This document shows positions 1-6,632 of a DNA stretch of 17,327 bases, in pieces (positions within the stretch are counted from its first letter, which is position 1; every line of letters begins with the position of its first letter). Where the stretch lies: assembly GCA_964591105.1 (NCBI GenBank), contig CAZPZR010000039.1, forward strand, positions 1 through 17,327. The letters run 5' to 3'. A program made the translations under genes and the position numbers. The notes below the pieces were generated by a model that was not told where the DNA came from, made no database searches, and saw only the letters and a program-made list of their open reading frames with translations. Origin of the DNA: CAZPZR01 sp964591105. GTDB lineage: Bacteria > Bacillota > Clostridia > Lachnospirales > Lachnospiraceae.

Positions 1-1005
1 GTTGCAACTGTTATGGGTCGTTATTACGCAATGGACCGTGACAACCGCTGGGATCGTGTAGAAAAAGCTTACAGAGCAATTGTAGACGGTGTTGGTGAAA
101 CAGCTGTCAGCGGACCAGAAGGAATTCAGACATCTTACGATAAAGAAGTGACAGATGAATTTGTACTTCCAACAGTAATCACAAAAGATGGAAATCCGGT
201 TGCAACAGTAAAGGAAAACGATTCTATTATTTTCTTCAACTTCCGCCCAGACCGCGCAAGAGAAATTACAAGAACATTCTGTGATGATGAATTTACAGGA
301 TTTGACCGTGGGGAAAGAGTAAAAACGACTTATGTATGCTTCACAGAATATGATGTAACAATTGCAAATAAGCAGGTTGCATTTGTAAAAGAAGAAATTA
401 CAAATACATTTGGCGAATTCCTTGCAGCAAATGGAAAAACACAGGCACGTATCGCAGAAACAGAAAAATATGCTCACGTAACATTCTTCTTCAACGGTGG
501 TGTAGAAGAACCAAATGCTGGAGAAGATAGAATTCTGGTAAAATCACCAAAAGTTGCAACTTATGATTTAAAACCAGAAATGAGCGCTTACGAAGTATGT
601 GATAAACTTGTAGATGCAATCAAATCTGATAAATACGATGTGATCATCATCAACTTTGCAAATCCAGATATGGTTGGACATACAGGTGTAGAAAATGCAG
701 CAATTCAGGCAATCGAAGCAGTAGATGCTTGCGTGGGAAAAGCAGTAGAAGCACTGAAAGAAGTAGATGGACAGATGTTCATTTGTGCAGACCACGGAAA
801 TGCAGAACAGCTGATCGATGGCGAAACAGGAGAACCATTTACAGCACATACAACAAATCCAGTACCATTCATTTTGGTAAATGCAAACCCAGAATATAAG
901 CTGAGAGAGGGCGGATGCCTTGCAGATATTGCACCAACACTCATCGAACTTATGGGAATGGAACAGCCAAAAGAAATGACAGGAAAAAGTTTACTTGTAA
1001 AGTAA
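1..1005 (+). CDS. gpmI: 2,3-bisphosphoglycerate-independent phosphoglycerate mutase (5' end missing)
   Basis: Cytoplasmic glycolytic enzyme that interconverts 3- and 2-phosphoglycerate using two Mn ions and no 2,3-bisphosphoglycerate. The frame is open from base 1, before the first ATG at 13, so the gene starts outside the window; about 180 residues are missing compared with the usual ~510. The part present starts at the family hallmark GRYYAMDRDNRWDR, followed by the substrate-binding NFRPDRAREITR. The metal-ligand motifs follow: NPDMVGHTG, then ADHGNAE, then AHTTNPVP. The phosphoserine-bearing part lies upstream of the window. The C-terminus is complete (stop 1003-1005). A large inverted repeat begins at the stop codon. 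The next genes follow on the same strand with no promoter I can see, so they may be reached by read-through. The family call is very secure. Confidence 0.97.
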   Translation, partial: VATVMGRYYAMDRDNRWDRVEKAYRAIVDGVGETAVSGPEGIQTSYDKEVTDEFVLPTVITKDGNPVATVKENDSIIFFNFRPDRAREITRTFCDDEFTGFDRGERVKTTYVCFTEYDVTIANKQVAFVKEEITNTFGEFLAANGKTQARIAETEKYAHVTFFFNGGVEEPNAGEDRILVKSPKVATYDLKPEMSAYEVCDKLVDAIKSDKYDVIIINFANPDMVGHTGVENAAIQAIEAVDACVGKAVEALKEVDGQMFICADHGNAEQLIDGETGEPFTAHTTNPVPFILVNANPEYKLREGGCLADIAPTLIELMGMEQPKEMTGKSLLVK

Positions 1006-1060
1006 AAAGCAACTGAGGACGTAGCCTTTTTGAAAAAGGCTACGTCCTAAATTGCGTTTT
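1004..1060 (+). terminator. Large inverted repeat after gpmI, probable terminator or attenuator
   Basis: A perfect stem pairs 1016-1031 with 1033-1048; the core arm is AGGACGTAGCC, and the T5/A5 next to the centre may open as the loop. An outer arm pairs 1004-1012 with 1052-1060 (one mismatch) across a 3-nt internal loop. After the core stem there is no clean T-run, only a T-rich stretch ending in TTTT at 1057-1060. It could terminate partially or protect the gpmI mRNA 3' end. No promoter is visible between it and the next gene. Confidence 0.6.
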
Positions 1061-1089
1061 GCCCTGTACCTTTTTGAAAGGAGCGCGCT

Positions 1090-1263
1090 ATGGCGGCATG
1101 TGAATTTTGTTCAAATTATGTATTTGACGAGGATGAAAATACGTATTACTGTGACGTGAATTTGGACGAGGATGAGTATTATCGTTTTATGAACAGTAAT
1201 TTTAGAAATTGTCCGTACTATCAGTCGAATGATGAGTATAAGATTGTACGGCATCAGATGTAG
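1090..1263 (+). CDS. Small four-cysteine protein, DUF6472-like
   Basis: Encodes 57 residues, starting at an ATG with AAGGAG (1078-1083) six bases upstream. It is very acidic in its first half (DEDEN, LDEDEY) and has four cysteines at residues 4, 7, 21 and 41, the first two as CxxC. This layout suggests a small zinc- or metal-binding fold. It ends in DEYKIVRHQM. I recall similar short proteins in Lachnospiraceae annotated DUF6472, with no known function. The stop codon at 1261-1263 overlaps the AGGAG that serves the HAD gene, so the two are almost certainly translated from one message. The reading frame, codon use and tight spacing support a real gene; the function is unknown. Confidence 0.85.
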   Translation: MAACEFCSNYVFDEDENTYYCDVNLDEDEYYRFMNSNFRNCPYYQSNDEYKIVRHQM

Positions 1264-1275
1264 GAGAAAGTATTT

Positions 1276-1923
1276 ATGAAATCTTATGACGTTTTTTTCT
1301 TCGATCTGGATGGCACGATTATCGATTCTTCTTTAGGAATTACGAATTCGGTTATCTATGCGTTAAAAAGATATGGAATCGAAGAAACGGACCGAACGAA
1401 TTTATATAAATTTATCGGTCCTCCGCTGGTGGAATCTTTCCATCGGTTTTATGAATTTGATATGGAAAAATCGAAGGAAGCGGTTGATGTTTACCGTGAG
1501 TATTATAAAGATAAAGGGATTTTTGAAATCGAGGTTTATGATGGCATTGCAGAGACTGTGAAAGCCTTGAAAGAGGCTGGAAAGAAGGTTATGGTTGCAA
1601 CATCAAAGCCGGAAATATTTGCGAGACGCATCATGGAACACATAGGTCTGGCACAGTATTTTGATTATATCGCTGGCATGGAAATGGATGGCGGCAGAGG
1701 TACGAAAGCGGAAGTGATTGAGTACGCATTGGAAACTTGCGGAATTACGGATATGGAAAGTGTCTTAATGATCGGTGACCGTGAGCACGACGTGATTGGC
1801 GCGAAGGCGCATGGAATTGATTGTGTTGGCGTTCTCTACGGCTTTGGTTCAAAAGAGGAATTTGAAAATGCAGGAGCTGCGTATATCGTTGAAAATGCAA
1901 CAGATATTCTCGACTTCATGTAA
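1276..1923 (+). CDS. HAD-family hydrolase, phosphoglycolate phosphatase-like
   Basis: Predicted cytoplasmic phosphatase of 215 residues, the usual length for the HAD_2 / Gph-PpaX group. Motif I is DLDGT, with nucleophile Asp10 and acid/base Asp12. A helical cap occupies about 17-85. Motif II is the ATSKP segment (Ser110), motif III is Lys144, and motif IV is IGDREHD (Asp168, Asp172). All catalytic residues are present, so it should be active, but the substrate cannot be read from sequence; phosphoglycolate, pyrophosphate and nucleotides are all known in this group. The ATG at 1276 has AGGAG (1262-1266) nine bases upstream, overlapping the stop of the four-cysteine gene. The last codons (ATG TAA) fall inside the tandem duplication that begins at 1917, which leaves the protein intact. 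It converges on the dehydratase gene. Confidence 0.92.
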   Translation: MKSYDVFFFDLDGTIIDSSLGITNSVIYALKRYGIEETDRTNLYKFIGPPLVESFHRFYEFDMEKSKEAVDVYREYYKDKGIFEIEVYDGIAETVKALKEAGKKVMVATSKPEIFARRIMEHIGLAQYFDYIAGMEMDGGRGTKAEVIEYALETCGITDMESVLMIGDREHDVIGAKAHGIDCVGVLYGFGSKEEFENAGAAYIVENATDILDFM

Positions 1924-1960
1924 TTCGGGATTAGCCTAAAAAAATTATTAGCTCTAAAAG

Positions 1961-2005
1961 AAAAGAGTCTGAAATGTATGAGATATACATTTCAGGCTCT
2001 TTTTT
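1961..2005. terminator. Bidirectional terminator, copy 1
   Basis: A 19-bp stem pairs 1961-1979 with 1985-2003 around a 5-nt loop, with one G-T wobble. It is followed by a T-run at 2000-2005 on the plus strand and by T-rich sequence on the minus strand. It lies 37 bases after the HAD stop and suits termination of that gene. It is an exact duplicate of the hairpin 153 bases further on. Confidence 0.9.
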
Positions 2006-2113
2006 AATGACTATTGAATATTTTTATATGCAGTTGAAAGCATCAATTTAATACGGTTCAACTGATTTACATGTAATTCGGGATTAGCCTAAAAAAATTA
2101 TTAGCTCTAAAAG

Positions 2114-2158
2114 AAAAGAGTCTGAAATGTATGAGATATACATTTCAGGCTCTTTTTT
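2114..2158. terminator. Bidirectional terminator, copy 2
   Basis: The second identical copy of the hairpin (2114-2132 with 2138-2156) sits five bases beyond the dehydratase stop codon at 2164-2166. It is the copy placed to end minus-strand transcription. Together the two copies form a double terminator between convergent genes. Confidence 0.9.
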
Positions 2159-2163
2159 AATGA

Positions 2164-4698
2164 CTATTGAATATTTTTATATGCAGTTGAAAGCATCAAT
2201 TTAATACGGTTCAACTGATTTACTTCGCTGGCACCTGGGTCAAAGTCGATGGCAACGACATTAGATTCCGGATGTCTTCGGCGTAATTCTTTGATAACAC
2301 CTTTTCCTACTACGTGGTTTGGCAGACATGCAAATGGCTGCGTACACACGATATTTGGAGCACCGCTTTCAATGAGTTCTAACATTTCACCAGTCAAGAA
2401 CCATCCTTCACCAGTCTGGTTTCCGATAGATACAATTTCGGAAGCCATCTTTGCAAGATGTTCGATATTAGCTGGTGGATCGAAGTGTTTACTTTCTTTA
2501 AATGCTTTTGTTGCAGGGGAACGGAACCACTCTAATGCTTTGATACCGATGTTTGCAACAGTAGCTTTTTTCTTTTCAAATCCAAGTTTCTCAACCTTAA
2601 AGTTCTGGTTGTAGAAGCAGTAGAGCAAGAAATCAAGAAGGTCTGGAACAACAGCTTCAGCACCTTCGCTTTCCAGCAAGTCTACCAGGTAGTTGTTTGC
2701 TGCTGGAAGGAATTTTACAAGGATCTCACCAACAACACCAACACGAGGTTTCTTGATATCCAGTAATTCGATGTTCTGATCGAAATCCTGAATGATATCG
2801 CGGCAAAGTTTCTTGAATTTTCTTCTGGATGGATATCCATCTGTCAAAAATTGCTTACAAACTTCTGCCCATTTCTGATGCATAGCATTTACAGAACCTG
2901 GAACTGCTTCATAAGGACGCAGACGGTACACGCATTTCATGAAAATGTCTCCCAAAACAGCGCCGTATACACCACGAAGTGCAAGGTTTGGTGTAATCTT
3001 AAATCCTGGATTTCCTTCCAAACCGCTTAAGTTTAATGAAATTACTGGGATGTGTGCATATCCAGCTTTCTTCAATGCTCGACGAATGAAACCAATATAG
3101 TTGGAAGCACGGCAGCCACCACCGGTTTGTGTGATGATAACAGCAATCTTATCTGTATCGTATTGACCAGAAAGAATCGCCTCCATAATCTGTCCAACAA
3201 CCATCAGAGATGGGTAGCAGGCATCGTTATTTACATACTTCAGACCTACGTCTACTGCCTGTTTGTTATCATTTGGCAGTACCACAATGTTGTAACCAGA
3301 TGCACGGAACGCAGGTTCCAAAAGTTCGAAATGAATTGGTGACATCTGTGGGCAGAGAATTGTGTAATTCTTGCGCATTTCTTTTGTAAATACAACCTTC
3401 TCAATGGAAGATGGTTTCAGTTCACGCTGTTCTTTACGTTCTTCACGGACACGGATTGCAGCAAGAAGAGAACGAACACGGATTCTTGCAGCACCTAAGT
3501 TATTTACTTCATCGATTTTCAGAGAAGTATAAATCTTTCCAGAATTTGTCAAAATATCAGCAACCTGATCTGTAGTAACAGCATCCAAACCGCAACCAAA
3601 AGAGTTTAACTGAATTAAATCCAGATTTTCTTTCGTTTTTACATAGTTTGCAGCGGCATACAGACGAGAATGGTACATCCACTGGTCCATAACATTTAAC
3701 GGACGTTCTACTTCCTGCAGATGAGAAACGCTATCCTCTGTTAAGACTGCAATATTGTAGGAGTTAATCAACTCTGGAAGTCCATGGTTGATTTCCTGGT
3801 CAATGTGGTAAGGACGACCAGCAAGGACAATACCACGATTTCCTGTTTCGTCCAGGAATTTGATTGTTTCTTCTCCTTTACGACGCATATCCTGGCGGCA
3901 ATTTTCCAATTCCACCCAAGCTGCATGTACAGCACGCTTAATTTCATCTGCTGAGATTGCAAACTTCTCAGATAATTCTTCAATCAAGCGATAAGAAATG
4001 GTTTCTTCATTCTTGAATGAGAGGAATGGATGGATGAAATCAACCTCTCCGTGAATAATTGCATCAATGTTATTTTTAATATTTTCAGGATAAGAAGTTA
4101 CAATCGGACAGTTGTAGTGATTGTTCGCTTCTTCAAATTCATTTCTTTCATAAGGGATACTTGGATAGAAAATGTGATCCACACCCTTATCAATCAGCCA
4201 TTGCACGTGTCCGTGTGCAAGTTTTGCTGGGTAACATTCAGATTCACTTGGAATGGATTCGATTCCTAATTCGTAAATCTTTCTCGTAGATGATGGAGAA
4301 AGAATAACACGGAACTTCAATTCTGTAAAAAATGTGAACCAGAATGGATAGTTTTCATACATATTCAATACGCGAGGAATTCCCATAACTCCTCTTATGG
4401 CATCTTCCTCACTCAATGGAGTATAGCCAAAATAGCGTTTCAATTTGTAATCAAATAAGTTAGGCAGCTTGTTTTCTGATTTCGCTTTTCCAAGACCACG
4501 TTCACAACGGTTTCCAGTAACGAACTTTCTGCCGCCACTAAAATGGTTAATTGTTAAACGACAGCTGTTGGTACATCCAAGACATTTTGTCATGGTTGTA
4601 GAATATTCCATTGCCTCGATTTCTTCGATAGAAAGCATGGAAGTTTTCTCACCTTTGTAACGTTCGCGCGCGATAAGAGCAGCACCGAACGCACCCAT
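2164..4698 (-). CDS. C-terminal fragment: DUF2229 and 2-hydroxyglutaryl-CoA dehydratase-like domains
   Basis: This 844-residue frame is the downstream part of the fusion; matching sequence continues upstream of its first ATG, back to the frameshift near 4920. It starts with the end of the second ATPase module (MGAFGAALIARERY). A cysteine cluster CLGCTNSC follows at residues 39-46, with another cysteine at 65, likely to bind an iron-sulfur cluster. Next comes a DUF2229-like block (PRVLNMYENYPFWFTFF, SESECYPAKLAHGH), then dehydratase-like segments with GRPYHIDQEINHG, NNDACYPSLMVVGQIMEA and TQTGGGCRASNY. The ATG at 4698 lies inside a conserved motif and has no Shine-Dalgarno sequence, so I do not believe it is a real start. 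Either the base deletion is an error and this is the second half of one protein, or it is untranslated. Its last 19 codons are duplicated at 2011-2070. Confidence 0.8.
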   Translation of the reverse strand: MGAFGAALIARERYKGEKTSMLSIEEIEAMEYSTTMTKCLGCTNSCRLTINHFSGGRKFVTGNRCERGLGKAKSENKLPNLFDYKLKRYFGYTPLSEEDAIRGVMGIPRVLNMYENYPFWFTFFTELKFRVILSPSSTRKIYELGIESIPSESECYPAKLAHGHVQWLIDKGVDHIFYPSIPYERNEFEEANNHYNCPIVTSYPENIKNNIDAIIHGEVDFIHPFLSFKNEETISYRLIEELSEKFAISADEIKRAVHAAWVELENCRQDMRRKGEETIKFLDETGNRGIVLAGRPYHIDQEINHGLPELINSYNIAVLTEDSVSHLQEVERPLNVMDQWMYHSRLYAAANYVKTKENLDLIQLNSFGCGLDAVTTDQVADILTNSGKIYTSLKIDEVNNLGAARIRVRSLLAAIRVREERKEQRELKPSSIEKVVFTKEMRKNYTILCPQMSPIHFELLEPAFRASGYNIVVLPNDNKQAVDVGLKYVNNDACYPSLMVVGQIMEAILSGQYDTDKIAVIITQTGGGCRASNYIGFIRRALKKAGYAHIPVISLNLSGLEGNPGFKITPNLALRGVYGAVLGDIFMKCVYRLRPYEAVPGSVNAMHQKWAEVCKQFLTDGYPSRRKFKKLCRDIIQDFDQNIELLDIKKPRVGVVGEILVKFLPAANNYLVDLLESEGAEAVVPDLLDFLLYCFYNQNFKVEKLGFEKKKATVANIGIKALEWFRSPATKAFKESKHFDPPANIEHLAKMASEIVSIGNQTGEGWFLTGEMLELIESGAPNIVCTQPFACLPNHVVGKGVIKELRRRHPESNVVAIDFDPGASEVNQLNRIKLMLSTAYKNIQ

Positions 4699-4832
4699 AA
4701 TACCAGCAATGTCTGGGCGAATTGCTTCGCAGCCTGCGATTTTTTCAAAGCTTCGCAGAACGGCATTGTTGTAGAAAGTACCACCCTGTACAACAATGTG
4801 ATTACCAAGTTCGGAAGCATCGGATACTTTGA

Positions 4833-6401
4833 TTACTTTGAAAAGTGCATTTTTAATAACAGAGTAAGCAAGTCCGGCTGAAATATCAGCAACCTCTGCA
4901 CCTTCTTTCTGTGCCTGTTTACTTTTGAGTTCATGAAAACAGTACAGCGAGTACCAAGGTCGATTGGATTTTTCGCAAATAAAGCTTCCTGCGCAAAATC
5001 TTTAACAGAATAGTTCAGTGATTTTGCAAAGGTTTCGATGAAAGAACCACATCCAGAAGAACAAGCTTCGTTTAACTGAACGCTGTCTACAGTATGATTC
5101 TTAATCTTAATACACTTCATATCCTGACCACCGATATCCAGGATACAGTCTACGTCTGGCTCGAAGAAAGAAGCAGCATAGTAGTGAGAAACAGTCTCAA
5201 CTTCGCCTTCGTCCAAGAGAAGGGCAGCTTTGATCAAAGCTTCTCCGTATCCGGTCGAGCAAGAGTGAACGATTTCTACATCATCAGAAATCTTGCTGTA
5301 AATATCTTTGATTGCACGAATGGTTGTACCAAGAGGATCTCCTTCGTTATTATTATAGAAAGAATAAAGAAGGGTACCATCTTCTCCAACAAGAGCAGCT
5401 TTTGTAGTTGTTGAACCGGCATCGATTCCGAGGAAAGCTTTTCCATGATAACTTTTCAGGTCGTTCATAGGTACCTGATGTTTGTCGTGTCTTTCTTTGA
5501 ATTCCTGGAAATCTGCATCGTCCTTGAACAGAGGTTCCATACGGTCAACCTCGAATTCCATCTTGATCTTACCTTCCAAGCGTTCCTGCATCTCTTTCAA
5601 AGATACTTTTTGGTCTTTCTTTGCGTTGAGTGCAGAACCAATAGCAGCAAAAAGATGAGAATTATCAGGAGCAATTGTATGTTCTTCGTCCAGATTCAAT
5701 GTGCGGACAAAGGCAGCTTTTAGCTCGGACAAAAAGTGAAGTGGACCACCAAGGAAGGCAACGTGTCCACGGATTGGTTTTCCGCAGGCAAGTCCACTGA
5801 TTGTCTGGTTAACAACTGCCTGGAAAATAGAGGCAGATAAGTCTTCTTTTGAAGCTCCATCGTTGATCAATGGCTGAATATCTGTCTTGGCAAATACACC
5901 GCAACGTGCAGCGATAGAGTATAATGCCTTGTAGTTCTTAGCATATTCGTTCAGTCCAGAAGCATCTGTCTGTAAAAGAGAAGCCATCTGGTCGATGAAA
6001 GAACCTGTACCACCGGCACAAACACCGTTCATACGCTGTTCTACATTACCACCTTCAAAATAAATAATCTTTGCGTCTTCACCGCCAAGTTCGATGGCAA
6101 CATCTGTCTGAGGTGCGTAATCCTGAAGTGCTGTAGATACTGCGATTACTTCCTGGACAAATGGTACTTCCAAATGTTTGGCAAGAGAAAGTCCGCCAGA
6201 TCCAGTGATAACTGGAGAAGCAAAGATAGTTCCTAATTTTTTAATTGCTTTACCTAAAAGAGAAGATAAAGTTTCCTGAATGTTTGCAAAATGTCTTTCG
6301 TAGTCAGAAAAGGCTACATCATTATTTTCATCCAAAATAGCGATTTTCACCGTTGTAGAACCGATGTCGATTCCAAGGGTATAGTTTTCGTTTTGATTCA
6401 T
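4833..6401 (-). CDS. N-terminal fragment: tandem BadF/BadG/BcrA/BcrD-type ATPase domains
   Basis: The 522-residue frame holds two activase modules. The first (about residues 7-260) opens with GIDIGSTTVKI and has NGVCAGGTGSFID and ARCGVFAKTD. Its cysteines 128 and 167 are spaced exactly as the [4Fe-4S]-bridging pair of the characterised activator HgdC (Cys127/Cys166). The second (from about 323) opens with GIDAGSTTTKA and repeats the pattern in EACSSGCGSFIE and GTRCTVF, with Cys447 and Cys486 again 39 apart. Normal sequence stops at Val494; the remaining residues are out-of-frame and basic. The fragment keeps module one whole and cuts module two close to its end. If expressed alone it would lack the dehydratase-like half. 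A good promoter lies upstream. Confidence 0.85.
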   Translation of the reverse strand: MNQNENYTLGIDIGSTTVKIAILDENNDVAFSDYERHFANIQETLSSLLGKAIKKLGTIFASPVITGSGGLSLAKHLEVPFVQEVIAVSTALQDYAPQTDVAIELGGEDAKIIYFEGGNVEQRMNGVCAGGTGSFIDQMASLLQTDASGLNEYAKNYKALYSIAARCGVFAKTDIQPLINDGASKEDLSASIFQAVVNQTISGLACGKPIRGHVAFLGGPLHFLSELKAAFVRTLNLDEEHTIAPDNSHLFAAIGSALNAKKDQKVSLKEMQERLEGKIKMEFEVDRMEPLFKDDADFQEFKERHDKHQVPMNDLKSYHGKAFLGIDAGSTTTKAALVGEDGTLLYSFYNNNEGDPLGTTIRAIKDIYSKISDDVEIVHSCSTGYGEALIKAALLLDEGEVETVSHYYAASFFEPDVDCILDIGGQDMKCIKIKNHTVDSVQLNEACSSGCGSFIETFAKSLNYSVKDFAQEALFAKNPIDLGTRCTVFMNSKVNRHRKKVQRLLIFQPDLLTLLLKMHFSK

Positions 6402-6474
6402 AATTATGTACTCCTAGCTAAAATAAAATGAGTTTTTACTTATTAAAAAGTAATATTTTGTCGTAAACGCTATA

Positions 6475-6503
6475 ATTATACGCTATTCATGTGCAAAATT
6501 CAA
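6475..6503 (-). promoter_or_regulatory. Sigma-A promoter of the dehydratase/activase gene
   Basis: On the minus strand there is TTGAAT (6498-6503), a 17-base spacer and a perfect TATAAT (6475-6480). The message would start near 6468, giving a leader of about 65 bases before the ATG at 6401. The match is strong and the surroundings are AT-rich, so the call rests on spacing and the consensus -10. Confidence 0.7.
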
Positions 6504-6565
6504 TTCATAAAAAATTATCTTAACATAAAATATACGTTAAAAAAAAGTAAACTCTGTAGGCATAA

Positions 6566-6594
6566 TTGACAAATAATTGCAGAAGCGATAAACT
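6566..6594 (+). promoter_or_regulatory. Sigma-A promoter of the rhomboid-like gene and pyk
   Basis: TTGACA (6566-6571) is followed 17 bases later by TAAACT (6589-6594). The -35 is perfect and the -10 matches four of six. The start site would be near 6601, about 32 bases before the ATG at 6633. It is divergent from the dehydratase promoter in the same 231-bp gap. It probably also drives pyk, which has only 22 bases in front of it. Confidence 0.6.
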
Positions 6595-6632
6595 AAATAC
6601 TGTATAGTCAAAAATGACAGGAGTGTATTTAT

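Larger units (their letters stand above)
1917..2223. repeat. Perfect 153-bp tandem duplication
   Basis: The segment starting at 1917 recurs with a period of 153 bases. I compared the copies base by base and found no difference, including homopolymer lengths (seven A, six T). The matching block is 154 bases, so the array is two copies plus one base. Each unit carries the last codon and stop of the HAD gene, the terminator hairpin, and the last 19 codons plus stop of the minus-strand dehydratase gene. The copy at 2011-2070 is therefore an orphan dehydratase tail between the two terminators. Only one base (C) is shared at the breakpoint. No transposon ends are visible. Confidence 0.97.
2164..6401 (-). 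pseudogene. Giant 2-hydroxyacyl-CoA dehydratase activase/dehydratase fusion, frameshifted
   Basis: Read as one gene, this would encode about 1412 residues: two ASKHA ATPase (activase) domains, then a DUF2229-type region, then 2-hydroxyglutaryl-CoA dehydratase-like domains. Such fusions of about 1400 residues occur in Lachnospiraceae and other Clostridia, with no settled function; ATP-driven electron transfer to an iron-sulfur enzyme is the expected chemistry. After Val494 the frame breaks. Inserting a single A in the coding strand, at the T-run 4918-4920 of the plus strand, restores MNSKVKQAQKEGAEVADISA and an uninterrupted frame to the stop at 2164-2166. As it stands, translation ends at 4833 after 28 aberrant residues. 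The loss is one base in a short A-run, so sequencing error and true mutation are both possible. No slippery heptamer for programmed -1 shifting is visible. The start at 6401 has AGGAG nine bases upstream. Gene identity is secure; whether it is truly broken is not. Confidence 0.85.

Noticed and set aside
1917..2223. CRISPR array or transposon insertion
   Set aside because: There are only two abutting 153-bp units with no spacers, no terminal inverted repeats and no transposase; it is a plain tandem duplication.
4590..4820. 76-residue minus-strand frame between the two halves of the giant gene
   Set aside because: It is out of frame with the conserved family sequence, which runs continuously through this region in the restored frame.
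4912..4930. Programmed ribosomal frameshift in the giant gene
   Set aside because: The coding strand around the break reads TCA AAA GTA AAC AGG, with no slippery heptamer and no obvious downstream pseudoknot; a simple base loss is more likely.
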